A program made the position numbers and the translations under genes. A stretch of DNA of 64,000 bases, taken from Ruminococcus flavefaciens 007c. GTDB taxonomy: Bacteria; Bacillota; Clostridia; Oscillospirales; Ruminococcaceae. Positions 24,338 through 32,235 of this stretch are shown piece by piece. The stretch is from positions 48,567 to 112,566 of the forward strand of contig NZ_ATAX01000007.1 in the NCBI RefSeq assembly GCF_000571935.1, in the 5' to 3' direction. The notes below the pieces were generated by a model, which saw only the letters and a program-made list of their open reading frames with translations, was not told the DNA's origin and did no database searches. How positions within the stretch are numbered: the first letter of the stretch is position 1; the number at the start of each line of letters is the position of its first letter.

Positions 24338-25198
24338 TCAGTCTCCTTTTATCACATCTATACAGTGCTTGCAGACCTGCTTATCCTTCGGCGGGAGCTT
24401 CATGTAGTTCCCGTAGATTATCTTAAGTACGCCGTCAGGATCCTTGGGACCTGCCGCGGAAACGCCCTCAAAAGGGATATCCTTCGGCTTTCCGTACATA
24501 GCTGTGGGAACGATCTCCCTGAGCTCGTAATCGCCCAGCATATTTATACAGTAATCCGACTTGTAGTAATCGTACTTCTGGAGCAGATTGTCTATACGGT
24601 ATCTCTGCTTCTTTCTGTCAAGATTGAGAAGCTGAGGTATATGAAGAACTGTGATGAACTTCCTCATTATCTTCTTTGCAGTGGAATTCTGAGGAGCCAC
24701 GCCCTCCTGCTTCCACTTTGCAAGGGAAAGCAGACGCTTTGTGAGCTTCAGTCTGTATCCGTACAGCTTTCTGTGCAGGTCGCCGTTGGGCATACCGTCA
24801 AGAGGGAACACGTCTACCCAGGCATTATCCACCGTCTGAGTACGTCCGTCGCCTCTGAGCCGGCGCACCTTTACCTTTTTGCTTGCTATCTTTATCATAG
24901 TTCCCACAGTGAAATCATCTGTATCCCTGTCACGGAAATCTATGCAGAAATAATCCTCGGGGAGCTTTGACTTGACTATCTCACGGAAACGATTGTAGTC
25001 AGGTCTCGGCATACAAACGTCCATATCGTCGTCCCAGGGGATAAAGCCCTTGTGACGCACCGCCCCCAGAAGAGTACCGCTTGAAAGGAAATAGCGTATG
25101 CCGTTACTCTCGCATACGTCCTTGATGGCCTTGAATATCTCCAGCTCCGTGAGCTGAACCTCTCTCAGCTTTTCACGGCTGATGTATTTCTCACTCAT
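24338..25198 (-). CDS. LicD-family phosphotransferase (copy 1)
   Basis: This LicD-family protein of about 286 residues has LSSGTLLGAVRHKGFIPWDD followed by DMDVCMPR, the nucleotidyltransferase-fold active-site motif with its acidic cluster, and a C-terminal LPPKDKQVCKH. LicD of Haemophilus and pneumococcus transfers phosphocholine from CDP-choline to glycans. Here CMP-activated phosphonates are the likely donors, because no choline kinase or uptake gene is present. The chosen ATG (25198) overlaps the end of the preceding licD by eight bases; an in-frame GTG at 25207 is an alternative. It shares its ending motif with copy 2, so the two probably arose by duplication. Confidence 0.9.
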   Translation of the reverse strand: MSEKYISREKLREVQLTELEIFKAIKDVCESNGIRYFLSSGTLLGAVRHKGFIPWDDDMDVCMPRPDYNRFREIVKSKLPEDYFCIDFRDRDTDDFTVGTMIKIASKKVKVRRLRGDGRTQTVDNAWVDVFPLDGMPNGDLHRKLYGYRLKLTKRLLSLAKWKQEGVAPQNSTAKKIMRKFITVLHIPQLLNLDRKKQRYRIDNLLQKYDYYKSDYCINMLGDYELREIVPTAMYGKPKDIPFEGVSAAGPKDPDGVLKIIYGNYMKLPPKDKQVCKHCIDVIKGD

Positions 25199-26030
25199 TC
25201 TCCGCACCTACTCTCTTAACGTTTACTACGTGCTTGCATACCTGCTTGTCTTCGGGCGGGAGCTGCATATAATCGCCGAATATCTTTCTAAGCACCTTGT
25301 CGTACTTGGCAGGTGCGGGATACTTCTTACCTTCAAAGTCAAGGTATACGGCCTTTCCGTAATAGCTTACGGGCATAGTCGATTCAAAGCGCTCATCACC
25401 CATTATCATTACCGTGCGTCTGCACTTATCATAGGGATGTCTTGCGAAATACTTCTCAAGCTTTTCATATCTCTTCTTTCTGCTCATGAGCTTGCCCAGA
25501 CGAAGCACCTTGTTCACGTTGATGATAAGGTTCTCAATGAAAGTCTTTTCCTCGGCGTTAACGCCCTTTACCTCAATATCGCAGAGGCGGCAGAGACAAA
25601 GACGGTAGAGTGTACCGATCTTGAACATCATGTACGGCAGCTTTCCGTCAGGAACACCGTCAGACGGCCATATATCCACCCATGCGTTTGCCCACTTCTC
25701 CACAGATCCGTATGTACGGAGTATCTTGCACTGTGTGTTTTCCACCTTGAGAGTGGAGGAAGCAAACTTTGAGTTTGAAAGCTTATAATGATTGAGCACC
25801 ATATGAGAAGGGAGGTACTTTCCCGCCTCCTTCAGAAAGCGCTCGTAATCGAGTCTCGGCATTACAAGATCCACATCGTCATCCCACGGGATAAAGCCGT
25901 GATGTCTTACAGCACCTATAAGAGTACCATAGGCAAGATAGCATCTGAGATCAAGCTTCTTACAGATGTCAAAAACCACATCCATTGTTTCCAATTCTGA
26001 TTTCCAGATAGGTTCAAGCAGATTAGACAT
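25191..26030 (-). CDS. LicD-family phosphotransferase (copy 2)
   Basis: This 279-residue LicD protein has LAYGTLIGAVRHHGFIPWDD followed by DVDLVMPR, and ends with LPPEDKQVCKHVVNVKR, closely like copy 1. It is translationally coupled to its neighbours: GAGGAG precedes its ATG, and its stop overlaps the start of copy 1. It probably transfers a CMP-linked phosphonate or phospho-substituent to a sugar of the repeat unit. Three LicD proteins in one operon suggest several acceptor positions or several different donors. Confidence 0.9.
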   Translation of the reverse strand: MSNLLEPIWKSELETMDVVFDICKKLDLRCYLAYGTLIGAVRHHGFIPWDDDVDLVMPRLDYERFLKEAGKYLPSHMVLNHYKLSNSKFASSTLKVENTQCKILRTYGSVEKWANAWVDIWPSDGVPDGKLPYMMFKIGTLYRLCLCRLCDIEVKGVNAEEKTFIENLIINVNKVLRLGKLMSRKKRYEKLEKYFARHPYDKCRRTVMIMGDERFESTMPVSYYGKAVYLDFEGKKYPAPAKYDKVLRKIFGDYMQLPPEDKQVCKHVVNVKRVGAENE

Positions 26031-26042
26031 ATCTTTTTCTCC

Positions 26043-26792
26043 TCAACTGTTATGTTTTGGTATCCGATCCTTTTCGGGCGGAAGCTGCATATATGTGGGA
26101 CCGTATAATTTTGTGAGCACAGGCTTATATGCCTTGGTTATAAGGAACTTCTCATCTCCGAAGGGGCATCTGGCGAAGGAAGAGAACTCCGCTTTCTTCC
26201 ATATCATAGACATTACGCTGAAGGCGCCGTCTGCGATATAATATCTGTTGGAATCCGTATTATTGAACTTCTGTGCCAGCTCATGGTACTTTCTGTACTT
26301 CCAGTCAAAGGAGAAAGGAAGTCCCATGATATGTGTGGCAAGGACGAGCATCTTATTGGGCAGAGAATACCTCTTGTAAACTATATCCTTTTTCATCATG
26401 CCCTGGAGTATTTTCAGCTTGAACAGAGTTTTCTTCTGCACCGATTTCGTGGGAGCAGCCTTATCGAGGATAAATATATCCACAAAGACCTCTTTGCTTC
26501 TGTCTATCCTTATTCTGGGCACCCATGTGTCCGTCTCGTCAAGATAAGCGTCACCCATTTTATCGGAATGAGCGCAGTATTCGCGGAATCTGTCAAACTC
26601 CTCCCTGAACATTACGATGTCAACATCGTCGTCCCAGGGGATAAAGCCCTTATGGCGGACAGCTCCCAGAAGAGTTCCGCACATAAGTGAATATTCACAT
26701 CCCGCCTCGGTACAGATCCTGTCGAACTCTGAAAGAGCCCTGCTGAGTCTGCCCTGTAATTCCTTTAAAGAATCTGAAGTCATATAGGCCAT
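26043..26792 (-). CDS. LicD-family phosphotransferase (copy 3)
   Basis: This 249-residue LicD protein has LMCGTLLGAVRHKGFIPWDD followed by DVDIVMFREE, and ends with LPPEKDRIPKHNS. It is shorter and more divergent than the other two: it lacks the VCKH ending and part of the middle region, so a different acceptor is likely. The ATG follows AGAGAGG by a normal distance. It lies directly downstream of the split transketolase pair. Confidence 0.88.
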   Translation of the reverse strand: MAYMTSDSLKELQGRLSRALSEFDRICTEAGCEYSLMCGTLLGAVRHKGFIPWDDDVDIVMFREEFDRFREYCAHSDKMGDAYLDETDTWVPRIRIDRSKEVFVDIFILDKAAPTKSVQKKTLFKLKILQGMMKKDIVYKRYSLPNKMLVLATHIMGLPFSFDWKYRKYHELAQKFNNTDSNRYYIADGAFSVMSMIWKKAEFSSFARCPFGDEKFLITKAYKPVLTKLYGPTYMQLPPEKDRIPKHNS

Positions 26793-26804
26793 ATGCTACC
26801 TCTC

Positions 26805-27728
26805 TCAACCCTCTAACTGCTGCATGACTTTCTTAACTATGCTGCTGCTGTCGATGCCGTACTGCTGACGCAGATACTTCTGATTGCCGACTCTGACGCT
26901 GTATTCATCATTTATGCCGATCCTGAGCAGCGCAGCCTTGTTGCTCCTGTTCTCTGCCATTACCTCTGCAACGGCAGAACCGAAGCCGCCGACTATATTA
27001 TGCTCCTCACAGGTCACGATGAGCTCGAAGCTGTCCGATACAGCTTCAATGGTCTCACTGTCGATGGGCTTTACAGTCGGGAAGGTATATACGGCAGGCT
27101 CGAAGCCCTTGCTTCTGAGCTCGTCATAGGCAGCTGTCACCTCTTCAAAAATAGCACCTGTGGAGAACAGAGCTATCCTCTTGCCGTCATGTACCTTTAT
27201 AGCCTTTCCGATCCTGAAATTGTCGATCTTCTCATGGATACGCTTTTCACCGCCGCGTCCGAGCCTGAGATAGGCTGTACCTTTATATGAAGCCAGAGCC
27301 TTTGTACACTCCTCCGCTTCAACAAGGTCTGCGGGAGCCATTACCACAACGCCGGGAAGAGCTCTCATTACAGCCAGATCCTCCGTAGCATGATGACTCA
27401 TGCCGAGAGAACCGTATACGAATCCACCGCCGATGCAGACGATCTTGACATTTGCATTATGATATGCGCAGTCGTTTCTGATCTGCTCAAGGCAGCGAAG
27501 GGTGGGAAAATTACCGATAGAGTAAGTGAATACAGTCTTTCCCTCCAGAGCCATACCTGCGGCTACAGAGGTCATATTCTGTTCAGCAATGCCCGCATTT
27601 GTGAACTGATCGGGCACCTGCTCCCAGAACGGTTTCAATACGCCGAATCCCAGATCTCCGGTGATCAGCTCGATTTTTTTATCCTTTTTGGCAAGTTCAA
27701 CCAGGGTTTTTACAAAAGTATCTCTCAC
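26805..27728 (-). CDS. Transketolase, C-terminal (pyrimidine-binding) subunit
   Basis: This 307-residue protein matches the second half of a split transketolase. It carries the catalytic Glu for thiamine activation in AGIAEQNMTSVAAGMALEG, then the C-terminal domain with TCEEHNIVGGFGSAVAE. It starts with GTG eight bases after GAGGTG and is coupled to the N-terminal subunit gene. Split transketolases move two-carbon ketol units. One inside a polysaccharide operon usually supplies an unusual ketose or pentose precursor, or makes a new C-C bond on a pathway intermediate. The substrate here is unknown. Confidence 0.9.
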   Translation of the reverse strand: MRDTFVKTLVELAKKDKKIELITGDLGFGVLKPFWEQVPDQFTNAGIAEQNMTSVAAGMALEGKTVFTYSIGNFPTLRCLEQIRNDCAYHNANVKIVCIGGGFVYGSLGMSHHATEDLAVMRALPGVVVMAPADLVEAEECTKALASYKGTAYLRLGRGGEKRIHEKIDNFRIGKAIKVHDGKRIALFSTGAIFEEVTAAYDELRSKGFEPAVYTFPTVKPIDSETIEAVSDSFELIVTCEEHNIVGGFGSAVAEVMAENRSNKAALLRIGINDEYSVRVGNQKYLRQQYGIDSSSIVKKVMQQLEG

Positions 27729-27739
27729 AGCAAATCACC

Positions 27740-28744
27740 TCATATCTTATGCTCACGTTCAGCGGAACCCGACTTTGCCTCAACACGGCGCATCTTTTCC
27801 GGGTAGGCTGTATTCCACGTATAAGAGAATGTATGGTCGTTGCCGATATCATCGTCTGCACCGGGCAGAACAGGATCCTTGATACCGTCAGGTGTGTAAG
27901 GATCGGCAACTCCCTCGGGCTTGTTTGCGAAGAGCTCGCTGACTGCACTGTCGTACTCCCAGCCGTCATGGGGGAATCTGTAATGCCAGAGTATATCATT
28001 CTGCATGAAGGATACTCCGCAGCCCTTGATGGTATTTGCGATTATAACTGTGGGCTTATGATCCGAGTTGTGTGAAAGCTCGTCTGCCTTTGCAAAAGCA
28101 GCCTTGAGCTCAGCATGATCATTGCCGTTGATCTCTATGACATTCCAGCCGAATGCCTTCCACTTTGTGCCGAAATCCTCTATTTCGAGGGTATTCTCCT
28201 GGAAATCGAGGCTCTGCATATGATTATGGTCTACTATTGCAACGAGATTGTTCAGTCTGAAGTGGTTTGCAAAAAGAGCTGCCTCCCATACTGAGCCCTC
28301 ATCGCACTCACCGTCGCCGACAACTACATACACCTTATGGGACTTGCCGTCCTTTTTAGCGGCATAAGCCATGCCTGTACCTGCCGAGAGACCATGTCCC
28401 AGAGAACCCGTGGAAAAGTCCACGCCGGGAAGATGATGGGAAACGTGTCCCGAAAGTCTGCTTCCGTTCTGGTAGTGAGTCTTAAGCTCTTCGACCTCAA
28501 AAAAGCCGTTTTCTGCAAGTGCGGCATATATAGATGCACCTGCATGACCTTTACTGAGTATGAAACGGTCCCTCTCGCTCCATTCGGGGACCTTGCAGTC
28601 GTACTTCATTACATCAGCATACAAAACAGCTACAATATCGGCTACCGAAAGGATAGCGCCGATATGGCTTCCGCCGGAAAGATGTGTCATCTCTATACCG
28701 TGGCGGCGTATCAGCCACGCAAGCTGCTCGCTTGAATACTTCAT
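27740..28744 (-). CDS. Transketolase, N-terminal (diphosphate-binding) subunit
   Basis: This 334-residue partner subunit has His motifs HLSGGSHIGAILSVADIVAV and LSKGHAGASIYAAL, and the thiamine-diphosphate/Mg loop VVGDGECDEGSVWEA. The ATG at 28744 lies seven bases after GAGGTG; an upstream in-frame TTG at 28759 would overlap the aldo/keto reductase gene. Together with the next gene it forms a complete transketolase heterodimer unit. The setting in a glycan and phosphonate operon argues against a simple pentose-phosphate pathway role, but that cannot be excluded. Confidence 0.9.
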   Translation of the reverse strand: MKYSSEQLAWLIRRHGIEMTHLSGGSHIGAILSVADIVAVLYADVMKYDCKVPEWSERDRFILSKGHAGASIYAALAENGFFEVEELKTHYQNGSRLSGHVSHHLPGVDFSTGSLGHGLSAGTGMAYAAKKDGKSHKVYVVVGDGECDEGSVWEAALFANHFRLNNLVAIVDHNHMQSLDFQENTLEIEDFGTKWKAFGWNVIEINGNDHAELKAAFAKADELSHNSDHKPTVIIANTIKGCGVSFMQNDILWHYRFPHDGWEYDSAVSELFANKPEGVADPYTPDGIKDPVLPGADDDIGNDHTFSYTWNTAYPEKMRRVEAKSGSAEREHKI

Positions 28745-28755
28745 CCCTTTACACC

Positions 28756-29694
28756 TCAATCTTTTGATATTTCGTCAAGTTTCTTTATCTCATCCTCTGT
28801 AAGCTTCCAGTCTACTCCCTGGATATTTCCGAGTATCTGCGAAGGTCTCTTTGCTCCGACGAGCACCACAGAGCCCTTCAGCCAGTCAAGTATGAACCTG
28901 ATGGCAACGGCACTGACGGGCTTATCGTGGGCTTCGGCTATACCGCGCATAACATCGACGATCTCCAGATTTTTCAGCAGCTTCTCCCCGTGGAAGTTCA
29001 CATAAATATCCCTGCTTCTTCTGTCGTCCGAGCCGAAAGCAACGGACTTGTCGTACTTTCCTGTCAGGATTCCCTGTCCCAGACTTCCCCATGTGAAAGG
29101 AGAAATGCTGAATTCATCCCTCAGGGTATTGAGATCATTCTCATTCTTTCTGCAGGCAAGGCTGTACTCGTCCTGAACACTGACGATCTTGCCAGTAAAA
29201 GGTCTGATCTCCTCATAGTCCTCCTGATGGATATTGGACAAGCCGTAATACCTGATCTTTCCTGCCTGTTTGAGCTGTTCCAGCTTCTCGATAACAACGG
29301 GAAGCGGAGTAACGCCGTCCCTGTAATGCACCTGATACAGATCTATATAATCCGTACCAAGACGCTTCAGGCTTGCATCCAGCGCCATGTCGATATATTC
29401 GGGGCTGTTATCGTAGACAGTCTTGCCGCCTCCGACTCTCACGCCGAATTTATCTGCGATGATAACGTCTTTTCTTTTGCTGCCAAGAGCCTTTGCGAGG
29501 GTAATCTCGCTCTGTCCGAGACCGTAGGTATCAGCGGTATCGAACATATTGACTCCGTTGTCAAGAGCCGCATGAACTGTATCTATCAATTCCTGCTCCT
29601 GAACGTCGCCCCAACCATAGCCTCCCATGGGACAGCCTCCCATGCACAATCTGGATACTTTCAGGTCAGAGTTCATTAGTGTTAGATATTCCAT
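28756..29694 (-). CDS. Aldo/keto reductase
   Basis: This 312-residue (alpha/beta)8 NAD(P)H-dependent reductase has the catalytic Asp and Tyr in FDTADTYGLGQSE, Lys in IIADKFGVRVGG and His in LYQVHYRDG. The C-terminal cofactor motif is SVVLVGAKRPSQILGN. Together with the transketolase it could reduce an aldose, ketose or phosphonate aldehyde while making an unusual glycan building block. It is the second gene of the operon and AAGGGGGAT precedes its ATG. The substrate is not predictable. Confidence 0.88.
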   Translation of the reverse strand: MEYLTLMNSDLKVSRLCMGGCPMGGYGWGDVQEQELIDTVHAALDNGVNMFDTADTYGLGQSEITLAKALGSKRKDVIIADKFGVRVGGGKTVYDNSPEYIDMALDASLKRLGTDYIDLYQVHYRDGVTPLPVVIEKLEQLKQAGKIRYYGLSNIHQEDYEEIRPFTGKIVSVQDEYSLACRKNENDLNTLRDEFSISPFTWGSLGQGILTGKYDKSVAFGSDDRRSRDIYVNFHGEKLLKNLEIVDVMRGIAEAHDKPVSAVAIRFILDWLKGSVVLVGAKRPSQILGNIQGVDWKLTEDEIKKLDEISKD

Positions 29695-29712
29695 TTAATA
29701 TCCCCCTTGATT

Positions 29713-30378
29713 TTATCTATGTTCATTTCGAAAGACAAATCCCGTTGCCTTGTTAAAAACAGCGGAAAGAGTCTTGAACAATATATACGCATCTGTTCTG
29801 AACGAGACTGTGTGAGCATATTTTATTCTGAGCTTGTTCTTTTTCTTGAGCACGTACTTCTCATACATTTCATCGGCATTTCCCGAGCCTACGATCTCAT
29901 CGAGGTTGATGAACTCGACAGAACTGTAATCCGTGATGCCGGGACGTACCTTGAGGATGTCCTTTTCTTCGCCTTCATACTGATCCACATACTTCAGCAG
30001 CTCTGGACGCGGGCCTATCAGGCTCATATCGCCCTTGAGCACCTGTACCAGCTGTGGGAGCTCGTCAAGCTTGGTCTTGCGCAGGAAATTTCCTGTTCTG
30101 GTTATGCGGCTGTCATGGAGAGCGGTAGTACCGCCGCCGATCTTGTCCGCATTCTTTACCATCGAACGGAATTTAGCAATACGAAACGGTCTTCCCATAT
30201 AGCCGCCTCTGTCGGCTCTGTACAATACAGGAAAACCATCTTCAAGTGCTATCATAATACCGATGATCACATATACAGGTAATAATATTATCACAGCAGT
30301 ACCTGATATAAAAACATCTATCAATCTTTTAATAACGCGGTTGTAATAGCTGTTATAAGCTTTTTTACGACGTTTCAT
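29713..30378 (-). CDS. Undecaprenyl-phosphate sugar phosphotransferase (priming glycosyltransferase)
   Basis: This 221-residue bacterial sugar transferase has one N-terminal hydrophobic hairpin (about 14-45), then [43 protein letters not shown] with GPRPE, and RPGITDYSS. It contains only the catalytic C-terminal portion of the WbaP/PglC type. It transfers a sugar-1-phosphate to undecaprenyl phosphate to start each repeat unit. It is the first gene of the operon, preceded by AAGGTGG and a leader of about 290 nt. Confidence 0.93.
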   Translation of the reverse strand: MKRRKKAYNSYYNRVIKRLIDVFISGTAVIILLPVYVIIGIMIALEDGFPVLYRADRGGYMGRPFRIAKFRSMVKNADKIGGGTTALHDSRITRTGNFLRKTKLDELPQLVQVLKGDMSLIGPRPELLKYVDQYEGEEKDILKVRPGITDYSSVEFINLDEIVGSGNADEMYEKYVLKKKNKLRIKYAHTVSFRTDAYILFKTLSAVFNKATGFVFRNEHR

Positions 30379-30414
30379 GATTATTCCACCTTCAGCAAAA
30401 AATCAAAAGATCTT

Positions 30415-30477
30415 CATCCGTCCGCCTTCCGGAGTTTTCGTCGGCGGCAGATGCCCTGTGCTCCGTCGCTGACGGAT
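30415..30477 (-). ncRNA. Structured 5' leader element of the phosphonoglycan operon, possible cis-regulatory RNA
   Basis: The leader can fold in two mutually exclusive ways. In one, ATCCGTC (30416-30422) pairs with GACGGAT (30471-30477), closing the whole element. In the other, CCGTC/GACGG forms a hairpin at 30463-30475, while CATC and CCGCC (30415-30426) pair with GGCGG and GATG (30443-30453). On the minus strand the element ends about 40 bases before the first start codon and is followed by TCTTTTGATTTTTT. No known riboswitch class was recognised. Confidence 0.35.
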
Positions 30478-30677
30478 ACACAATTATTATAAAGAGCCAT
30501 ACACGGTCTGACTGCTGATAAATATTAAATGTACCGCGTAGACATATGAAAAACCAAACGGCTCATATACAGAATGTTATATTTGCCGTAGGCCTCGTCA
30601 TAGCGCCACATAAACCGCATAAATACGCGAAAAACTACATAATCACTATGTATAGGCCTGCATTTTCACACTTAATA

Positions 30678-30706
30678 ATTATATCACCTAAACACCGGGT
30701 TGTCAA
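30678..30706 (-). promoter_or_regulatory. Consensus promoter of the phosphonoglycan operon
   Basis: On the minus strand perfect TTGACA (30701-30706) and perfect TATAAT (30678-30683) hexamers are separated by 17 bases. Transcription would begin near 30671, giving a leader of about 290 nt. This is the only promoter recognised for the 15 genes. Confidence 0.85.
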
Positions 30707-30729
30707 TACACCATTCGGTGTTTTGGTGA
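30684..30729. promoter_or_regulatory. Inverted-repeat operator overlapping the operon promoter
   Basis: TCACCTAAACACCG (30684-30697) and CGGTGTTTTGGTGA (30716-30729) are inverted repeats matching at 13 of 14 positions. The left arm fills the spacer between the -10 and -35 boxes and the right arm lies just upstream of the -35, the position of a repressor site. A further GGTG at 30734 keeps the 8-9 bp spacing of the CACC/GGTG blocks. The regulator is not identified. Confidence 0.6.
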
Positions 30730-31050
30730 ATTGGTGCAATTTGCCATGGGCTTTCACGTTTTTTTGACTATATTATGTATTTTCGAAGCCTTCAGAAGCG
30801 CTCTGAGTTACTGCCGATAAAACAAATGGTATAGAATGGATAAAATACACACATCAGGCTGTCTCTCGCGGCGCCGGTGAAACACGGCACAATAAAAACA
30901 GCGCCTGCAAGCAGATGCTTACCGACGCACTGAGTTTTTATGCACACAAACTCCTAAATTTTATTTTATCATATAATTATATTTTTTTCAAGTAAAAAGT
31001 CCACCAATATTTATTACAAATAATTGTGACATTTATTCATAACATATACA

Positions 31051-31079
31051 TTGATTTTTTATAAATTATCACGTATAAT
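31051..31079 (+). promoter_or_regulatory. Promoter of the flavodoxin-like gene
   Basis: TTGATT (31051-31056) and TATAAT (31074-31079) have a 17-base spacer. The leader of about 120 nt contains a small ACGGG/CCCGT hairpin. Confidence 0.7.
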
Positions 31080-31209
31080 TATACTATAAATAAATGTACG
31101 GGCGTCCCTCTCTTATCACCCGTCATATCAGTACAGCAAATCAAAGGACCTCGACAATAAACCTCTTGAGATCTAAACATTAAAACATATAAGAAAAGGA
31201 GTTTTGTTT

Positions 31210-32154
31210 ATGGGATTCAAAGTAATGGGCGTGACCGCAGGACGCAAAAACAGCAACTGCGAAATACTTACAAAGGAGGCTCTGCTTGCCTGTCAGGAGC
31301 TTGGCGCAGAGATCACTATGATAAACCTCAAGGATTACAACCTGCTGGACTGCACAGGCTGCACCTCTTGTACCATGGGTATGTCAATGGGCAAGAACAC
31401 AGGCTGTGCCCTGAAGAATCAGGACGATAAACAGAAGATAATGGATGTTATGCTCAATCAGGATGCGGTAATATTCTCCGCTCCTACCTATGCTCTCATG
31501 CCTTCGTCTCTGTTTCTGAAGTTCATGCACCGCAATCTGGCTTACGAGTCGGCATTCCTCACCAAGATCGGAGCTATCGAGCCCCGCGACAGAGTCGGCG
31601 CTCTCATAGCCGTAGGCGGTTCCACACGTTCATGGCAGTCCATGGCAATGGAATGTATGCAGGTAACCACCGTAACCAACAGCTTCAAGGTAGTTGACAT
31701 GTATATGGCCACACAGGTACCTGCACCTGCACAGGTCCTTCTTTACGAAGAAAAACTGGCACGTGCAAGGGAGATAGGACAGAACGTAATGAAGGCGCTC
31801 AATACTCCGCCGGCAGAGCGCAAGTGGCTGGGCGATCCCGATGCGGGCTGGTGCCCGAACTGCCACAGCAACTGTCTGTGTCTGGGTGAACCGCAGTGGG
31901 GCGGACTTCAGTATCCTATCGAATGTGCCGTATGCGGCGCAGGCGGAGACCTGGTAAAGACCGACGACGGCAAGTGGAAGTTCGTCATCGCCGAAAACGG
32001 TCTGGAGCGTGACCGAACCACTGAAGAAGGCAGAGGCGTTCATTGTGATGAGATCGCCGATGTACAGGGAGGCTTCTTCATGGATCCCGAAAAGCAGAGG
32101 ATCGTTGCAGAAAGAGCAGAAAAATACAAGAAGATAACCTTCAAGGGAATCTGA
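31210..32154 (+). CDS. Flavodoxin-fold NAD(P)H:FMN oxidoreductase-like protein with C-terminal cysteine-rich region
   Basis: This 314-residue protein has an N-terminal flavodoxin-like/FMN-reductase domain: VMGVTAGRKNSNCEIL for the flavin phosphate, DCTGCTSCTMG and VIFSAPTYALMPS. After about residue 210 comes a cysteine-rich tail with WCPNCHSNCLCLG and ECAVCGAGGDL, a likely zinc-ribbon or metal site. The chosen ATG at 31210 has AAGGAG eight bases upstream; an in-frame TTG at 31204 is too close. Relatives reduce FMN, quinones or aromatic substrates. The function is unknown and it appears monocistronic. Confidence 0.85.
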   Translation: MGFKVMGVTAGRKNSNCEILTKEALLACQELGAEITMINLKDYNLLDCTGCTSCTMGMSMGKNTGCALKNQDDKQKIMDVMLNQDAVIFSAPTYALMPSSLFLKFMHRNLAYESAFLTKIGAIEPRDRVGALIAVGGSTRSWQSMAMECMQVTTVTNSFKVVDMYMATQVPAPAQVLLYEEKLARAREIGQNVMKALNTPPAERKWLGDPDAGWCPNCHSNCLCLGEPQWGGLQYPIECAVCGAGGDLVKTDDGKWKFVIAENGLERDRTTEEGRGVHCDEIADVQGGFFMDPEKQRIVAERAEKYKKITFKGI

Positions 32155-32193
32155 GCTGAAAACGCCCGCAGCAGCAGGCGCTCATAAAGATGT

Positions 32194-32229
32194 AAGCCCG
32201 AAAGCGGTACAAAAACTGCTTTCGGGCTT
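32194..32229. terminator. Bidirectional terminator between convergent genes
   Basis: Arms at 32194-32208 and 32215-32229 (core AAGCCCGAAAGC / GCTTTCGGGCTT) form a 15-bp stem with one G-U pair, between the converging flavodoxin-like and SGNH genes. Confidence 0.85.
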
Positions 32230-32235
32230 GTCTAT

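Larger units (their letters stand above)
30379..31209. other. Divergent intergenic region with two promoters and a structured leader
   Basis: This 831-base region separates the minus-strand phosphonoglycan operon from the plus-strand flavodoxin-like gene. It holds the operon's leader with a base-paired element (30415-30477), a consensus promoter with an overlapping inverted repeat (30678-30729), and a separate promoter for the right-hand gene (31051-31079). No protein-coding gene with a ribosome binding site was seen. The stretch at 30740-31040 shows no recognised feature apart from A/T-rich sequence. Confidence 0.7.

Noticed and set aside
30451..30464. GCACAGGGCA on the minus strand, recalling the core of a cyclic di-GMP (GEMM-I) riboswitch in the glycan operon leader
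   Set aside because: Only about nine bases separate it from the GACG-AAA-CCGG-like part, too few for the required first stem, and the GNRA loop and receptor are missing.
30546..30767. 73-residue plus-strand frame in the divergent region
   Set aside because: It has no ribosome binding site, overlaps the operon promoter and operator, and has no recognisable protein features.
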